The position numbers and the translations under genes were made by a program. The notes beneath the pieces are model-generated. The model saw only the letters and a list, made by a program, of their open reading frames with translations. It did not search any database and had not been told where the DNA came from. DNA of 64,000 nt from Ignavibacteriales bacterium (lineage in GTDB: Bacteria > Bacteroidota > Ignavibacteria > Ignavibacteriales > Ignavibacteriaceae), in the NCBI GenBank assembly GCA_015709675.1, contig CP054182.1, positions 2,459,448 through 2,523,447 on the forward strand, read 5' to 3'. This document shows positions 8,420 to 18,208 of the stretch, piece after piece (within the stretch, counting starts at the first letter, position 1; every line of letters begins with the position of its first letter).

Positions 8420-11400
8420 ATGAGTCTTTATAAGCTAAGTATTGACCGGCCCGTACTTGCCGTTGTTATCTCTCTTTTTATCGTAATTTTTGGTGTTCTT
8501 GGATACAATTATCTTGGTGTGAGGGAATATCCCAATGTTGATCCTCCTATTGTAAATGTCAATACCAGTTTTACGGGAGCAAGTGCTGATGTTATTGAAT
8601 CGCAGATAACTGAACCGCTTGAAGAATCAATAAACGGTATCGCAGGAATTCGCTCCCTCACTTCATCCAGCAGAGACGGAAGAAGCTCTATCACCGTTGA
8701 GTTTGAACTCAGTATTGATATGGAAGCAGCCGCAAACGATGTGAGAGACAGAGTAGCACGTGCGATTTCATTACTCCCTCCCGATGCAGATCCACCCATT
8801 GTTGCAAAGGCGGATGCTGATGCTATTCCCATTGTGTTCTTAAATGTCAAAAGTGAAAAGAGGAGTATACTTGAATTAAGTGCCATTGCGAACAACTTCT
8901 TCAAGGAACGGCTGCAAACCATCCCGGGCGTATCACAGGTTCAGATCTGGGGTGAGCGCCGTTACGCCATGCGTATCTGGCTTGATCCGGTAAAACTTGC
9001 GTCTTATAAACTTACACCGCTTGAGGTTTTTCAGGCAATCGGAACAGAAAATCTTGAACTTCCCTCTGGCAGACTTGAGGGCAGAAGTACTGAATTAACA
9101 ATCAGAACGATCGGCTTATTAAAAACCCCTGAGGATTTTAATAATCTTATTGTATCCACCGGAAATAATACTCTTGTTCGCCTTAAAGATGTTGGGTATG
9201 CAGAACTTGGCGCTGAAAATGAGAGGACAATCCTCCGGCGGGATGGAATTGCAATGGTTGGTGTGGTCTTAGTACCCCAGCCGGGTTCAAATCATATTCA
9301 GATTGTTGATGAGTTTTACCGGAGACTGGAAATATTAAAAAAAGATATGCCGCAGGATCTTGAACTGGGAATCGGGTTTGATGTAACCCGGTTCATCAGG
9401 AAATCAATCGCCGAGGTTGAAGAAACTATCCTGCTCGCTTTCGGTCTGGTTATTTTGATCATTTTCCTTTTCCTGCGTGACTGGAGAAGTACGTTTATCC
9501 CGGTCATCGTTATCCCGATATCTCTGATAGGCACATTCTTTATTTTATATTTGATGGATTTCTCGATCAATGTGCTAACGCTGCTGGGGATCGTGCTGGC
9601 GATCGGGCTTGTGGTTGATGACGCGATTGTGGTGCTTGAGAATATTTATGCAAAAATTGAAGCGGGTGTTGAATCTAAAACAGCAGGTTATGAGGGGACT
9701 AAAGAAATCTTTTTTGCAGTAATTTCCACAACTGCTGCTCTTATCTCAGTTTTTCTGCCGCTGTTATTTCTTCAGGGTCTCACTGGACGGCTCTTCAAAG
9801 AGTTTGGAATCATGATCGGTTCAGCTGTTGCGATCTCATCATTGATTGCTCTTACGCTTACGCCAATGCTGGTCTCAAGGTTTTTCAGGAATAAGACAAA
9901 GCACTCACGGTTTTATTACGCTACAGAGCCGGTATTCACCGGAATGAATAAAAACTACGAATGGATTCTTAAAGGCTTTTTAAAGAGGCCTTTGGCAACC
10001 ATTGGTATTCTGCTCTTTGCCTTCGGATCAATTTATTTCTTTGGTTCCACGTTGCAGAGCGAACTTGCACCAACCGAGGACCGAAGCCAGCTTCGCGTGC
10101 AGGTAACCGGATTTGAGGGTGCCACATTTGAATATATGGATGACTACCTGGCTGACATGCTCGCTACAGCACAGGATGCAACCCAGGAAGAAACTGAAGC
10201 ATATATATCAGTTACGGCACCGGGATTCGGCGGGGGTTCAGTTAACTCCGGTTTTATCCGGCTGATTCTTAAAGATCCCGAAGAGAGGAAAAGAACGCAG
10301 CAGGAAATATTTACTGATCTGAGCAAACGGCTTGCACAGTACACGGATGTCCGCGCGATAATTATTCAGGAACCTTCAATTGCGACCCGGGGCAGCAGAG
10401 GACTGCCGGTTCAGTATGTAATTCAGGCAAGTGAATTGGAGAAACTCAGGAAAGTTATTCCGAAATTCATGGAGGAGGTTGGTAAAAGTCCGGTCTTTGC
10501 TGTGTCAGATATCAATCTCAAGTTTAATAAACCGGAAATCGTGATTGATATTAACAGAAATAAGGCAAAAGATATGGGGGTCTCAGTTCAGGACGTTGCC
10601 AGGACCCTTCAGCTTGCTTACAGTGGCAGAAGATTCGGCTACTATGTGCAGGATGGAAAACAATATCAGATTCTCGGACAAATGGCAAGGTATAACAGGG
10701 CGGATCCCCAGGATTTGAAGGTTCTGTACGTCCGCAGTAAAAGCGGTGAATTGATTCAGCTTGATAATATTGTGACGATGAGAGAATCCAGTAACCCTCC
10801 TCAGCTTTACAGGTTTAATCGTTATGTTTCAGCTACAGTGTCGGCAGGACTTGCCCCCGGTAAAACAATATCCGATGGTATTACCGAAATGGACAGAATA
10901 GCCAAACTGGTGCTGGATGATACTTTTTCCACAGCCCTGGATGGAGCATCAAAGGACTTTAAAGAGAGTTCTTCTTCGATAGCTTTTATCTTTCTTTTGG
11001 CATTAATTCTAATTTATCTGGTGCTCAGCGCCCAATTTGAGAGTTTCCGGTCTCCGTTTATCATTATGTTTACCGTACCGCTGGCACTCAGCGGAGCATT
11101 GCTGAGTCTCTGGTATTTTAATCAGACCCTTAACATTTTCAGTCAGATTGGCATGGTTATGCTGATTGGATTGGTAACCAAAAATGGTATTCTGATCGTG
11201 GAATTTGCCAATCAGAGAAGAGATCAGGGTTTTTCAGTCTATGATGCGGTGGTGAATGCATCAGTTGCCCGCCTTCGTCCGATCCTCATGACCAGTCTTT
11301 CAACCATACTTGGCATTCTCCCGATTGCGCTCGCACTCGGAGCCGGGTCTGAAAGCCGTGTTTCCATGGGAATTGCGGTTGTCGGAGGGATGATTTTTGC

Positions 11401-11470
11401 CACTGCCTTAACACTTTTTGTGATTCCATCCCTGTATCTTTGGATTTCGCCGAAAGAAAAGGCGAAATAA
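8420..11470 (+). CDS. RND multidrug efflux transporter, AcrB/MexB (HAE1) family
   Basis: This 1016-residue protein has the length and internal duplication of AcrB-like pumps. TM1 is at about 10-30 and two large periplasmic loops sit at about 35-330 and 560-850. The TM4 segment GIVLAIGLVVDDAIVVLENI carries the paired aspartates of the proton relay. The second half repeats the pattern with IGMVMLIGLVTKNGILIVEF. The family exports drugs, detergents or lipids using the proton motive force. It follows its adaptor gene by one base. The substrate cannot be told. The presence of the DD pair favours the HAE1 drug/solvent branch rather than CzcA metal pumps. Confidence 0.95.
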   Translation: MSLYKLSIDRPVLAVVISLFIVIFGVLGYNYLGVREYPNVDPPIVNVNTSFTGASADVIESQITEPLEESINGIAGIRSLTSSSRDGRSSITVEFELSIDMEAAANDVRDRVARAISLLPPDADPPIVAKADADAIPIVFLNVKSEKRSILELSAIANNFFKERLQTIPGVSQVQIWGERRYAMRIWLDPVKLASYKLTPLEVFQAIGTENLELPSGRLEGRSTELTIRTIGLLKTPEDFNNLIVSTGNNTLVRLKDVGYAELGAENERTILRRDGIAMVGVVLVPQPGSNHIQIVDEFYRRLEILKKDMPQDLELGIGFDVTRFIRKSIAEVEETILLAFGLVILIIFLFLRDWRSTFIPVIVIPISLIGTFFILYLMDFSINVLTLLGIVLAIGLVVDDAIVVLENIYAKIEAGVESKTAGYEGTKEIFFAVISTTAALISVFLPLLFLQGLTGRLFKEFGIMIGSAVAISSLIALTLTPMLVSRFFRNKTKHSRFYYATEPVFTGMNKNYEWILKGFLKRPLATIGILLFAFGSIYFFGSTLQSELAPTEDRSQLRVQVTGFEGATFEYMDDYLADMLATAQDATQEETEAYISVTAPGFGGGSVNSGFIRLILKDPEERKRTQQEIFTDLSKRLAQYTDVRAIIIQEPSIATRGSRGLPVQYVIQASELEKLRKVIPKFMEEVGKSPVFAVSDINLKFNKPEIVIDINRNKAKDMGVSVQDVARTLQLAYSGRRFGYYVQDGKQYQILGQMARYNRADPQDLKVLYVRSKSGELIQLDNIVTMRESSNPPQLYRFNRYVSATVSAGLAPGKTISDGITEMDRIAKLVLDDTFSTALDGASKDFKESSSSIAFIFLLALILIYLVLSAQFESFRSPFIIMFTVPLALSGALLSLWYFNQTLNIFSQIGMVMLIGLVTKNGILIVEFANQRRDQGFSVYDAVVNASVARLRPILMTSLSTILGILPIALALGAGSESRVSMGIAVVGGMIFATALTLFVIPSLYLWISPKEKAK

Positions 11471-11575
11471 TTCCCTATAAAAAAAGGCCTCTAATTAGCG
11501 GATTTTTAATATATTTTGCAGAGAGGCATAAAAAGTTTTTAATTCATTATTCATTTTTTCTTCGAGGAGGTTGGA

Positions 11576-14479
11576 ATGCTGATGCGTTTCATACTATTTT
11601 TATTTTTACCGCTGCTGGTATTTTCTCCGGCTATGGCACAGTCACTCTATCAGGGTCCTGCTGCCGGAAGTGTCCCCAGCGGTACAACCACTTCAACTTA
11701 TACTTTTAATAAATCGGTCATCAATCCTCCGAAGCCGGTTGCGACAAAGAATAAGGATAATCCGCTCATAGAAGCATCTTATTACTCTTTTCCTACTCCG
11801 GGTGTTGATCCAATGAGCATTTATGTTCAGGATCCTAATGCGGGTGCTGACAATCCGGTAAACACAGAGGAAACTCTCCTTCTGAAATCCTTTAACGGTA
11901 TGACGGAGACAAACAGCATTCCACCTGATCCTTACCTGGCTGTCGGTCCGACTCACATTGTTTCGACCGTTAACTCAAATTTTGCGATTTATGACAAGCA
12001 GGGAAATCTTGTTCAGACAATCAGCGCAGACACCTGGTATGCTACCACACTTTCAGGCCCTGGTGCATTTGATCCGAAAGTTCTTTATGATCATTATGCT
12101 AAACGCTGGATTCAGGTATGGCTTGATCAGAGCGACAGTCCTCAGAGAGGGTACTTTCTGATCTCCGTATCAGATGATTCAATTCCGACCGGCACCTGGT
12201 ATAACTGGGCCATCCCTTCAACAACCAATGGATCAACTGTTACCTCGACATGGGGTGATTATCAGGGTGTTGGTTATGATGAAAACTGCCTGTATATCAC
12301 TTCTAATCAGTTCCAGTTCGGCGGATCATTCCAGGGTGTAAAGATCAGAATCATTAAAAAAAGTGAATTATACGCCGATCAGGCAGGTCAGCTTTCCTGG
12401 AACGACCTCTGGGATATACGCTATCCTCAGCAGCTCGGCAGCAGGGTATTTAATATCCGCCCATCCATTAAATATACCTCAGGCGGAAGTTATCCGCTTC
12501 TTCATGCACCAAGCGGCGGCGCAAATTATATGGTCGTATATAAGATCAATGATCCTGCGGGCACCCCAAGCATGACAGGGCAGCTTGTGCAGGTTGCACA
12601 ATATTCTAATGCTCCGAACGCCAACCAGCTCGGGGGAAGCACCATACTGCTTGAAGGCGCCGGTGCTGCAATCCGCAATGAACCCAAAGTATGGGGAGAT
12701 AAAATGTGGGCAGTCCACAGCGTTGGTACACCGGGTGCAGGTACTTATTCTTCATTCCATTATGTTAGGATAAACACAAACACGATGACTACGGAGCACC
12801 AGCAGATTTATGGAGCGCCGGGATTTTGGCATATATATGCTGCTCTTGAAGTTGACAAAATGGAAAACGTGGCCGTTACGTTCAGCCGTTCTGGTACCAC
12901 AGAATACGTCGGTGCTTTTGTAGCGGGAAAACGTAACGATATCAGTGAATTCGGACCGAGCATACAGCTCGCTGCCGGCCAGGGCAATTACGTTAAGGAT
13001 TTTGGTTCTGGCAGAAACAGATGGGGTGATTATAACGGCATCTGGCTTGATCCTGTTAATCAGTTAAATATGTGGGTATTTACTGAATATGTTGCCAGAA
13101 CAAATACCTGGGGCACCTGGTTTGCTGAAATCAGACTGGAACCATATGCAGGAGCGTCAATATATCCTTTTAATTCAAAACTCAATTTCACCCCGGTTGA
13201 ACTTGGATTTTCAAGCGCACCATTTGCTACCGGATTTGCTAATTACGGTTGGGATGATCTTGTGGTTGACAGTATTAGTTCAAGAACCGGTCAGTTTTCA
13301 ATAGTTGAGAATATGACTTTTCCGATGACCCTGGCTACTTACGACTCAGTGTCATTTAATGTGGTTTTTACACCTAACACCGCTGCAATTGCTAATGACA
13401 CCCTTTATATCTACAGCAATGATGCAGTATATAAAGGAATTCCTATTTCAGCGCGCGGATACGAAATCAATCCTGCCTCAGAAAGAGAATGGTATGCAGC
13501 AACCAAGTCAGGTAAAATCCTCAAACTGAATCCTGCATCTGGTGCCGGAACGGAATTCGGAACCGGTTCTAATTATAACGAAATTACATCTGTGGCAATC
13601 AATCCAAAGACTAAAATTGCTTATGGATTGTCAACTGGTGCTGCATCAACAGCACTTTTCAGACTTAACGGAACCGGCGGTGATGCCTATACTCTCTATA
13701 GCATACCTTCCACCTCACTTACCGGTATGTCCTTTGATACTTCCGGGACTCTTTATCTTGCCGGACGAGGCGGACAGATTTATTCATTTGACCTGGCCAA
13801 TGGTGCAATGGTTATGACTGATTCTGTTAAAACAAATCTTTCCGGAATTGCGTTTGATCCATTCACCAATGAGCTCTGGGCTACGGTTTACAGACCGGTT
13901 GGCAGCGGAAGAGACCGTGTAGTGAAAGTTGTGCGCGGAACCGGTGATACTTTGCTGGTTGGAGTTACAGGATTCAGTATTGTTACCAATGATATTGAAT
14001 TCGATGAAAACGGTGTACTTTACGGCGTAAAAGGATCAACTTCCCAGAACGGCGAACTATTCACCATTAATAAAACCACCGGGGCTGGTACTTTGATTGG
14101 CGCATCCGGTTTTAATGGACTTAACAGTATCGCATATCTGACAGGGACCCTGACATCAGTTAAGGAGGATCAGGTTTCTGCTGTTCCTGGTGACTTCAGA
14201 CTCGGCCAGAATTATCCGAATCCGTTCAATCCTGAAACAACCATTGAGTATTCACTGCCGGTTAATGGCAGCGTGCGGTTGGTAGTTTATAACATGCTTG
14301 GTCAGGTTATTAATGAACTGGTGAATGAGGTAAAAGCAGCAGGTTCCTACAAACTGAGCTGGAACGCCTCAAACCGTGCAGGCGAAAAACTGCCGAGCGG
14401 TATTTATTTCTATGAGCTTCAGTTCGAAGGATCAGGTAAAAAGTACTCAGAAATGAAGAAAATGGTTATCCTTAAATAA
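11576..14479 (+). CDS. Secreted T9SS cargo protein with propeller-like repeats and ASH-like domain
   Basis: A 967-residue secreted protein. It has a signal peptide (about 1-22, ending PAMAQ). A long beta-rich region (about 100-520) follows with propeller-like strands such as NSIPPDPYLAVGPTHIVS. An Ig/ASH-like domain (about 530-630, LNFTPVELGFSS) precedes a second set of repeats of the T9SS DUF4394-like style (KSGKILKLNPASGAG). The end (about 885-967) is a type A T9SS sorting domain beginning FRLGQNYPNPFNPETTIEYS and ending YSEMKKMVILK. A strong ribosome site (GAGGAGG) precedes the ATG. It should be exported across the outer membrane and anchored or released. No catalytic motif was recognised. 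Confidence 0.88.
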   Translation: MLMRFILFLFLPLLVFSPAMAQSLYQGPAAGSVPSGTTTSTYTFNKSVINPPKPVATKNKDNPLIEASYYSFPTPGVDPMSIYVQDPNAGADNPVNTEETLLLKSFNGMTETNSIPPDPYLAVGPTHIVSTVNSNFAIYDKQGNLVQTISADTWYATTLSGPGAFDPKVLYDHYAKRWIQVWLDQSDSPQRGYFLISVSDDSIPTGTWYNWAIPSTTNGSTVTSTWGDYQGVGYDENCLYITSNQFQFGGSFQGVKIRIIKKSELYADQAGQLSWNDLWDIRYPQQLGSRVFNIRPSIKYTSGGSYPLLHAPSGGANYMVVYKINDPAGTPSMTGQLVQVAQYSNAPNANQLGGSTILLEGAGAAIRNEPKVWGDKMWAVHSVGTPGAGTYSSFHYVRINTNTMTTEHQQIYGAPGFWHIYAALEVDKMENVAVTFSRSGTTEYVGAFVAGKRNDISEFGPSIQLAAGQGNYVKDFGSGRNRWGDYNGIWLDPVNQLNMWVFTEYVARTNTWGTWFAEIRLEPYAGASIYPFNSKLNFTPVELGFSSAPFATGFANYGWDDLVVDSISSRTGQFSIVENMTFPMTLATYDSVSFNVVFTPNTAAIANDTLYIYSNDAVYKGIPISARGYEINPASEREWYAATKSGKILKLNPASGAGTEFGTGSNYNEITSVAINPKTKIAYGLSTGAASTALFRLNGTGGDAYTLYSIPSTSLTGMSFDTSGTLYLAGRGGQIYSFDLANGAMVMTDSVKTNLSGIAFDPFTNELWATVYRPVGSGRDRVVKVVRGTGDTLLVGVTGFSIVTNDIEFDENGVLYGVKGSTSQNGELFTINKTTGAGTLIGASGFNGLNSIAYLTGTLTSVKEDQVSAVPGDFRLGQNYPNPFNPETTIEYSLPVNGSVRLVVYNMLGQVINELVNEVKAAGSYKLSWNASNRAGEKLPSGIYFYELQFEGSGKKYSEMKKMVILK

Positions 14480-14496
14480 GAAACCAGGTTTTCTAA

Positions 14497-14530
14497 AAAT
14501 GCCGCCCCGGTCAGGGGCGGCATTTTTTTT
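14497..14530 (+). terminator. Rho-independent terminator
   Basis: A GC-rich stem GCCGCCCC/GGGGCGGC with a five-base loop is extended by AAAT/ATTT and followed by eight T residues, just after the T9SS cargo gene. Confidence 0.92.
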
Positions 14531-14654
14531 TCATGAAGACCTGCCGTTTCCTATTATAAATAAGCGAAATTCTCCTCATTTATCAGCCGGGGTCAGAAAA
14601 ACAGTATCATGGTTCAAAAAAAATCACTATTTTAGGAAAAAGCAATTACAGAGA

Positions 14655-15659
14655 ATGATTCTAGAGACTCTTGATGTAAAGCAAAACGACATTTTTATTT
14701 ATTCTGAAAACCGGTTTGACCTGGATGACAATTTCAGACTGATAAATAAGGATGAAAAGATTAAGAAAACCGCGGGTATTCATTTTAATGATGTATGCGC
14801 TTTTGTGTATGATGAAAAGCCAAAAAGTCTTGTCGTTTACCGCCTGCTGACCAATTTCCCATCGTTTAATTCATCCTTGGTAAAATACGGGATTATTGTT
14901 AATGTTAACGGCGCTCCTGAGGTAATATATTTTGATCCTGTTTATGCCCTGCGTGAACTTGATGAATATTATGAGATGCAGAATTTTCCAGATTTACGGT
15001 TCAGGATTCAGCAGGTGGGACTCATTTCAAGCTTCAGAATTCAGGGTGAGGCGAATTTCCAGGAAGTCTATGCATTTGATTTGGAGGCGATTGAGGTTGA
15101 AAATCAGAATGACCGGGTATTTGCAGAATTGATATTTGCCTTCGAGGATATAGATTTTGACCGTATTGCTTCTTTCCGCAGCACAAGTTCGGGTCAGAAT
15201 GTGCAAAAGCAGCGGTTTACTACACTGAATGCAAATGATTTTCAGGGGCAAATATCAGAGGAATCTGAATATTCCGGCAAACAGGATTTTACCAGAAGAA
15301 ATGCAGTACCGGATAGTGAGCTAAAAAATGAAACTCCGAGAATGCAGCGGGTGGTGACTGTCCATGGAGATTTTACACCTCCAAAAAATGAAGTTAAACA
15401 GAAATTTTCAGCGCCGCCGCCGCCCAGGCTTGTGAAACTGGGGAGCGGTTCTGCAGAAGCACCAGCTGATTCAACTGCAGGGAAGAAACCAAAATTTTCG
15501 GATTTCCTTTCCAAAGTAAAAAATGAAACACAACAAGGGCAGGAAACTGAAGCTGATAATCAGCGCAGAGTGATAGACCTCTTTAAATCAACTACGGGGA
15601 TGAAAGACTTTGTTGTTGAACGGGAAAAGAAACAGGTTATTCTTAAACTAAAAAAATAA
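14655..15659 (+). CDS. Uncharacterised protein with proline-rich linker
   Basis: I do not recognise this protein of about 334 residues. The frame is open back to 14499, but that part crosses the upstream terminator, so the ATG at 14655 (MILETLDVKQ) is the better start; its ribosome site is weak. The first 200 residues are a mixed alpha/beta globular region with no signal peptide. Residues about 225-300 are low complexity and include SAPPPPRLVKLGSG. The last 50 residues (VIDLFKSTTGMKDFVVEREK) look like a small folded end. The neighbours (T9SS cargo, then convergent glycosyltransferases) give no functional clue. Confidence 0.7.
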   Translation: MILETLDVKQNDIFIYSENRFDLDDNFRLINKDEKIKKTAGIHFNDVCAFVYDEKPKSLVVYRLLTNFPSFNSSLVKYGIIVNVNGAPEVIYFDPVYALRELDEYYEMQNFPDLRFRIQQVGLISSFRIQGEANFQEVYAFDLEAIEVENQNDRVFAELIFAFEDIDFDRIASFRSTSSGQNVQKQRFTTLNANDFQGQISEESEYSGKQDFTRRNAVPDSELKNETPRMQRVVTVHGDFTPPKNEVKQKFSAPPPPRLVKLGSGSAEAPADSTAGKKPKFSDFLSKVKNETQQGQETEADNQRRVIDLFKSTTGMKDFVVEREKKQVILKLKK

Positions 15660-15680
15660 AAATCCGGTAATGCCGGGGTA

Positions 15681-16796
15681 TTAGGACTTTAGTTTTTTCC
15701 TGATCAGAGATTCCACGGTTGCAGGGGAAATCAGGTCCATGCAATTCGGCTTAAAATCACATTCGGGTTTATAGCACACCAGACATTCCATATCAGGTAC
15801 CACTTTTGTAATTCTGCCATAATCCTCAATTTCGGCTGATGATGTAGGGCCAAAAAGGCAAATTACTTCCTTTTTGAGGGCAGTGGCAGCGTGTAATCCC
15901 AGTGTGTCACCGGTGAGGATAATATCAGATATATCAAGCAGTGAAAAAAAATGTCGGAGGGAATTTTCCGTACCAGTGTCAATAACAAACGGAAATTTTT
16001 CTTTAAGGCTTTTATTTCTTTCTTTTTCCTCAGGACCGCCGTATAGAAGAATTCCTGCTTCTGATTGATCTTTAAATGAAGAAATGAGTGTTTCAAGATG
16101 ATGCTGATGCCACTGTTTGAGCCGCCATCTCGCGCTGGCACCGGTGTTCAGTCCGATGATTTTTTTGAAGCGGGAGATATTGTGTTTTTGTTTGAACGCA
16201 TCACGGAATTCTTTTTCATTTTTGGAAAGAAAAAGCTGAATTTCATCTCTCTTATATTCCAGTTCGCATATATCATGCAGGATTTCCTGATAACTTCTCC
16301 TGTTTTCTTTTTTACGTTTATCAAATGCTCCCATTTCAAGCCATCCGGAGGCGGCTTCATTCATGGGGCTGACATTGCCTTGTGAATCAGTGATGAAACC
16401 AAATTTCTTTTTTGCGTTAACCAGAGAAGCCATGCTTCCGCTTGCAGGATTTGAGTCGGGATGAATGAGGATGTCATATTTCTCATTCATCACTTTCATA
16501 AGAGTTTCAGGTTTTTCAAAAACAGCAACATGATGAACGAGCGGATTATTCCTGAATAGATCTGCAGCATTCTGACGGGTTACCCAGGTGATTTCATACC
16601 CGGGATACTTTCTGTGCAGAGCAGGTAAAATTGAAGTTGAACGCAGCACATCTCCGACTGCGTCTAATTTGATTATCAGAATCCTGCCTGATGGTGATAT
16701 ATAATAGGGACAATCAGTGCACTCCTGTCCGGTTTCTTTGTTAAATCTGCACGGACGGTCACCCGGGAAGTGGATGCAGTCAGTTTTTAGTATCAT
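15681..16796 (-). CDS. Glycosyltransferase family 9 (heptosyltransferase-like)
   Basis: The 371-residue protein has the GT9 hallmarks. The N-terminal domain begins ILIIKLDAVGDVLRSTSILP, the acceptor side of ADP-heptose:LPS heptosyltransferases. The donor domain has GLNTGASARWRLKQWH and GDTLGLHAATALKKEVICLF. Cysteine clusters at the N-terminus (CRFNKETGQECTDC) and C-terminus (CLVCYKPECDFKPNC) are an unusual addition and might bind a metal or form disulfides. The family builds LPS core or other surface glycans at the inner membrane. The start overlaps the stop of the GT4 gene by four bases. Confidence 0.88.
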   Translation of the reverse strand: MILKTDCIHFPGDRPCRFNKETGQECTDCPYYISPSGRILIIKLDAVGDVLRSTSILPALHRKYPGYEITWVTRQNAADLFRNNPLVHHVAVFEKPETLMKVMNEKYDILIHPDSNPASGSMASLVNAKKKFGFITDSQGNVSPMNEAASGWLEMGAFDKRKKENRRSYQEILHDICELEYKRDEIQLFLSKNEKEFRDAFKQKHNISRFKKIIGLNTGASARWRLKQWHQHHLETLISSFKDQSEAGILLYGGPEEKERNKSLKEKFPFVIDTGTENSLRHFFSLLDISDIILTGDTLGLHAATALKKEVICLFGPTSSAEIEDYGRITKVVPDMECLVCYKPECDFKPNCMDLISPATVESLIRKKLKS

Positions 16797-17944
16797 GAAT
16801 GGCTGCTTTCAGTAATTTCTTCAAAGAGTGCGCTGATGCTGTTAAAGCTGTTGCTGCCCACCCGTCTGCGTATATGCGACGTAAAATCAGTTTCCTTTTT
16901 TAATGCAAAGAATTTCTTAACGCCGCGGGTAATTTCATCAGGATTCTCCGGCTTAACGATAACGCCCGTTTTATCTTCATCAACAAACTCTGCCAAACCA
17001 CCAACATCGGTAATCAGCACCGGCTTCAGGAAACCATATGCAACATTAAGAATTCCGCTCTGTGTGGCACTGCGGTAGGGGAGAATCACTAAATCTGAAA
17101 TGCCGTAATAATTACCGACTTCTTCGTTAGAAATAAATTTATTCACAACTTTTACTTTGTCAGCATGGCCGGAATCAGAAATTAATTTCAGGTAATAGTC
17201 CTGCTCATCATAAAACTCCCCAGCAACCAGAATCCGGATTGACGGGTCATCTTTTGCAAGTGCCGGGAGAGCTTTAAGCAGGATGTCCAGTCCCTTATAT
17301 TTTCTGACATATCCAAAAAAGAGGAGAATTTTATCTTCCGGGGAGTAATCCATTGATTCCCGGATCCTCAATTCATCCGCTTTCTCCATTTCATAGCAGT
17401 CATAGACAGGCAGTTCCGACCTGAAAACCTTCTTACGATGGTTTAGTTCCTGGAGTTCCTTTTCAACCTTGGCAGAAAGGCAGAGGAATGCTGATGCGTT
17501 TGAAAGTCCGAGCCGGGTTAGGGCCTTATCAATAAAATTGCCTTCATGCGAGACAAAATTTTCTGTAATAAAGAGGATTTTGTCCTTAAATCTTTTCTGG
17601 ATGAAAGAGGAAATGAAAAAATGGCAAGGCCCGAAAAACGGATGCCACCAGTCGAAAACTATCAGGTCGGGTTTAAGGGCATTTATCCGTGAGGCGACAT
17701 AAATCCAGTTAAATGGATTTATTGAGTTAATAATCCTCTCATTCGGAGCCTTCATTAGGGCTGTATTGCTCTGATCATACTGTGTGGTGCCGGGGAAAAG
17801 AAATGACGGGTACAGCAGTTTGTAGTTGAAAAGGGTAACCTCAAATTTATCAGCCAGGGCATGATACAGGTGCGAAATAAAGAGGGAGTTCCCCCCTCTA
17901 TAGGGAAAGGCCGGGCCTAATATTACGATCTTTTTTTTACTCAT
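16793..17944 (-). CDS. Glycosyltransferase family 4 (GT-B)
   Basis: About 383 residues. I use the ATG at 17944 (MSKKKIVILGPAFPYRGGNS); the frame extends seven codons upstream only through a TTG. The GT-B fold has the N-terminal Rossmann start with the PYRGGN loop. The C-terminal donor domain shows LFFGYVRKYKGLDILLKALP and the nucleotide-sugar site SATQSGILNVAYGFLKPVLI, followed by TDVGGLAEFV. It would transfer a sugar from a nucleotide donor to a glycan in cell envelope synthesis. It is translationally coupled to the GT9 gene. Donor and acceptor are unknown. Confidence 0.88.
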   Translation of the reverse strand: MSKKKIVILGPAFPYRGGNSLFISHLYHALADKFEVTLFNYKLLYPSFLFPGTTQYDQSNTALMKAPNERIINSINPFNWIYVASRINALKPDLIVFDWWHPFFGPCHFFISSFIQKRFKDKILFITENFVSHEGNFIDKALTRLGLSNASAFLCLSAKVEKELQELNHRKKVFRSELPVYDCYEMEKADELRIRESMDYSPEDKILLFFGYVRKYKGLDILLKALPALAKDDPSIRILVAGEFYDEQDYYLKLISDSGHADKVKVVNKFISNEEVGNYYGISDLVILPYRSATQSGILNVAYGFLKPVLITDVGGLAEFVDEDKTGVIVKPENPDEITRGVKKFFALKKETDFTSHIRRRVGSNSFNSISALFEEITESSHS

Positions 17945-18093
17945 TCTTCCAAAAATAAAAGCCAAAGATACGATTTTAGGGGGGTGTGCGCAAAGAATTC
18001 AGGGAATAAGCCTGTCTTCGGTTCATGTAGTCACGGGGGGATTATGCTCACGGGGATGTGATACAGTTGTTACGGGAATAATTTTCTTTTGAG

Positions 18094-18117
18094 GAGAAGA
18101 AAAACTTCTCTATTTTT
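18094..18117. other. Small hairpin with T tract, orphan
   Basis: GAGAAG and CTTCTC flank five A residues and are followed by a short T-rich run (tattttttcc). No plus-strand gene ends upstream, so a terminator or 5' leader role for the next gene is only possible. The remaining bases of the 17945-18208 gap show no gene. Confidence 0.3.
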
Positions 18118-18208
18118 TCCGGTAAGGGAAAATGAATTTGCGGAATAAAAAAACTTGACCGGCTTTTGCCAGAGTGTGGAAGACTGCAATAATTGAAATC
18201 CTAGCTCA

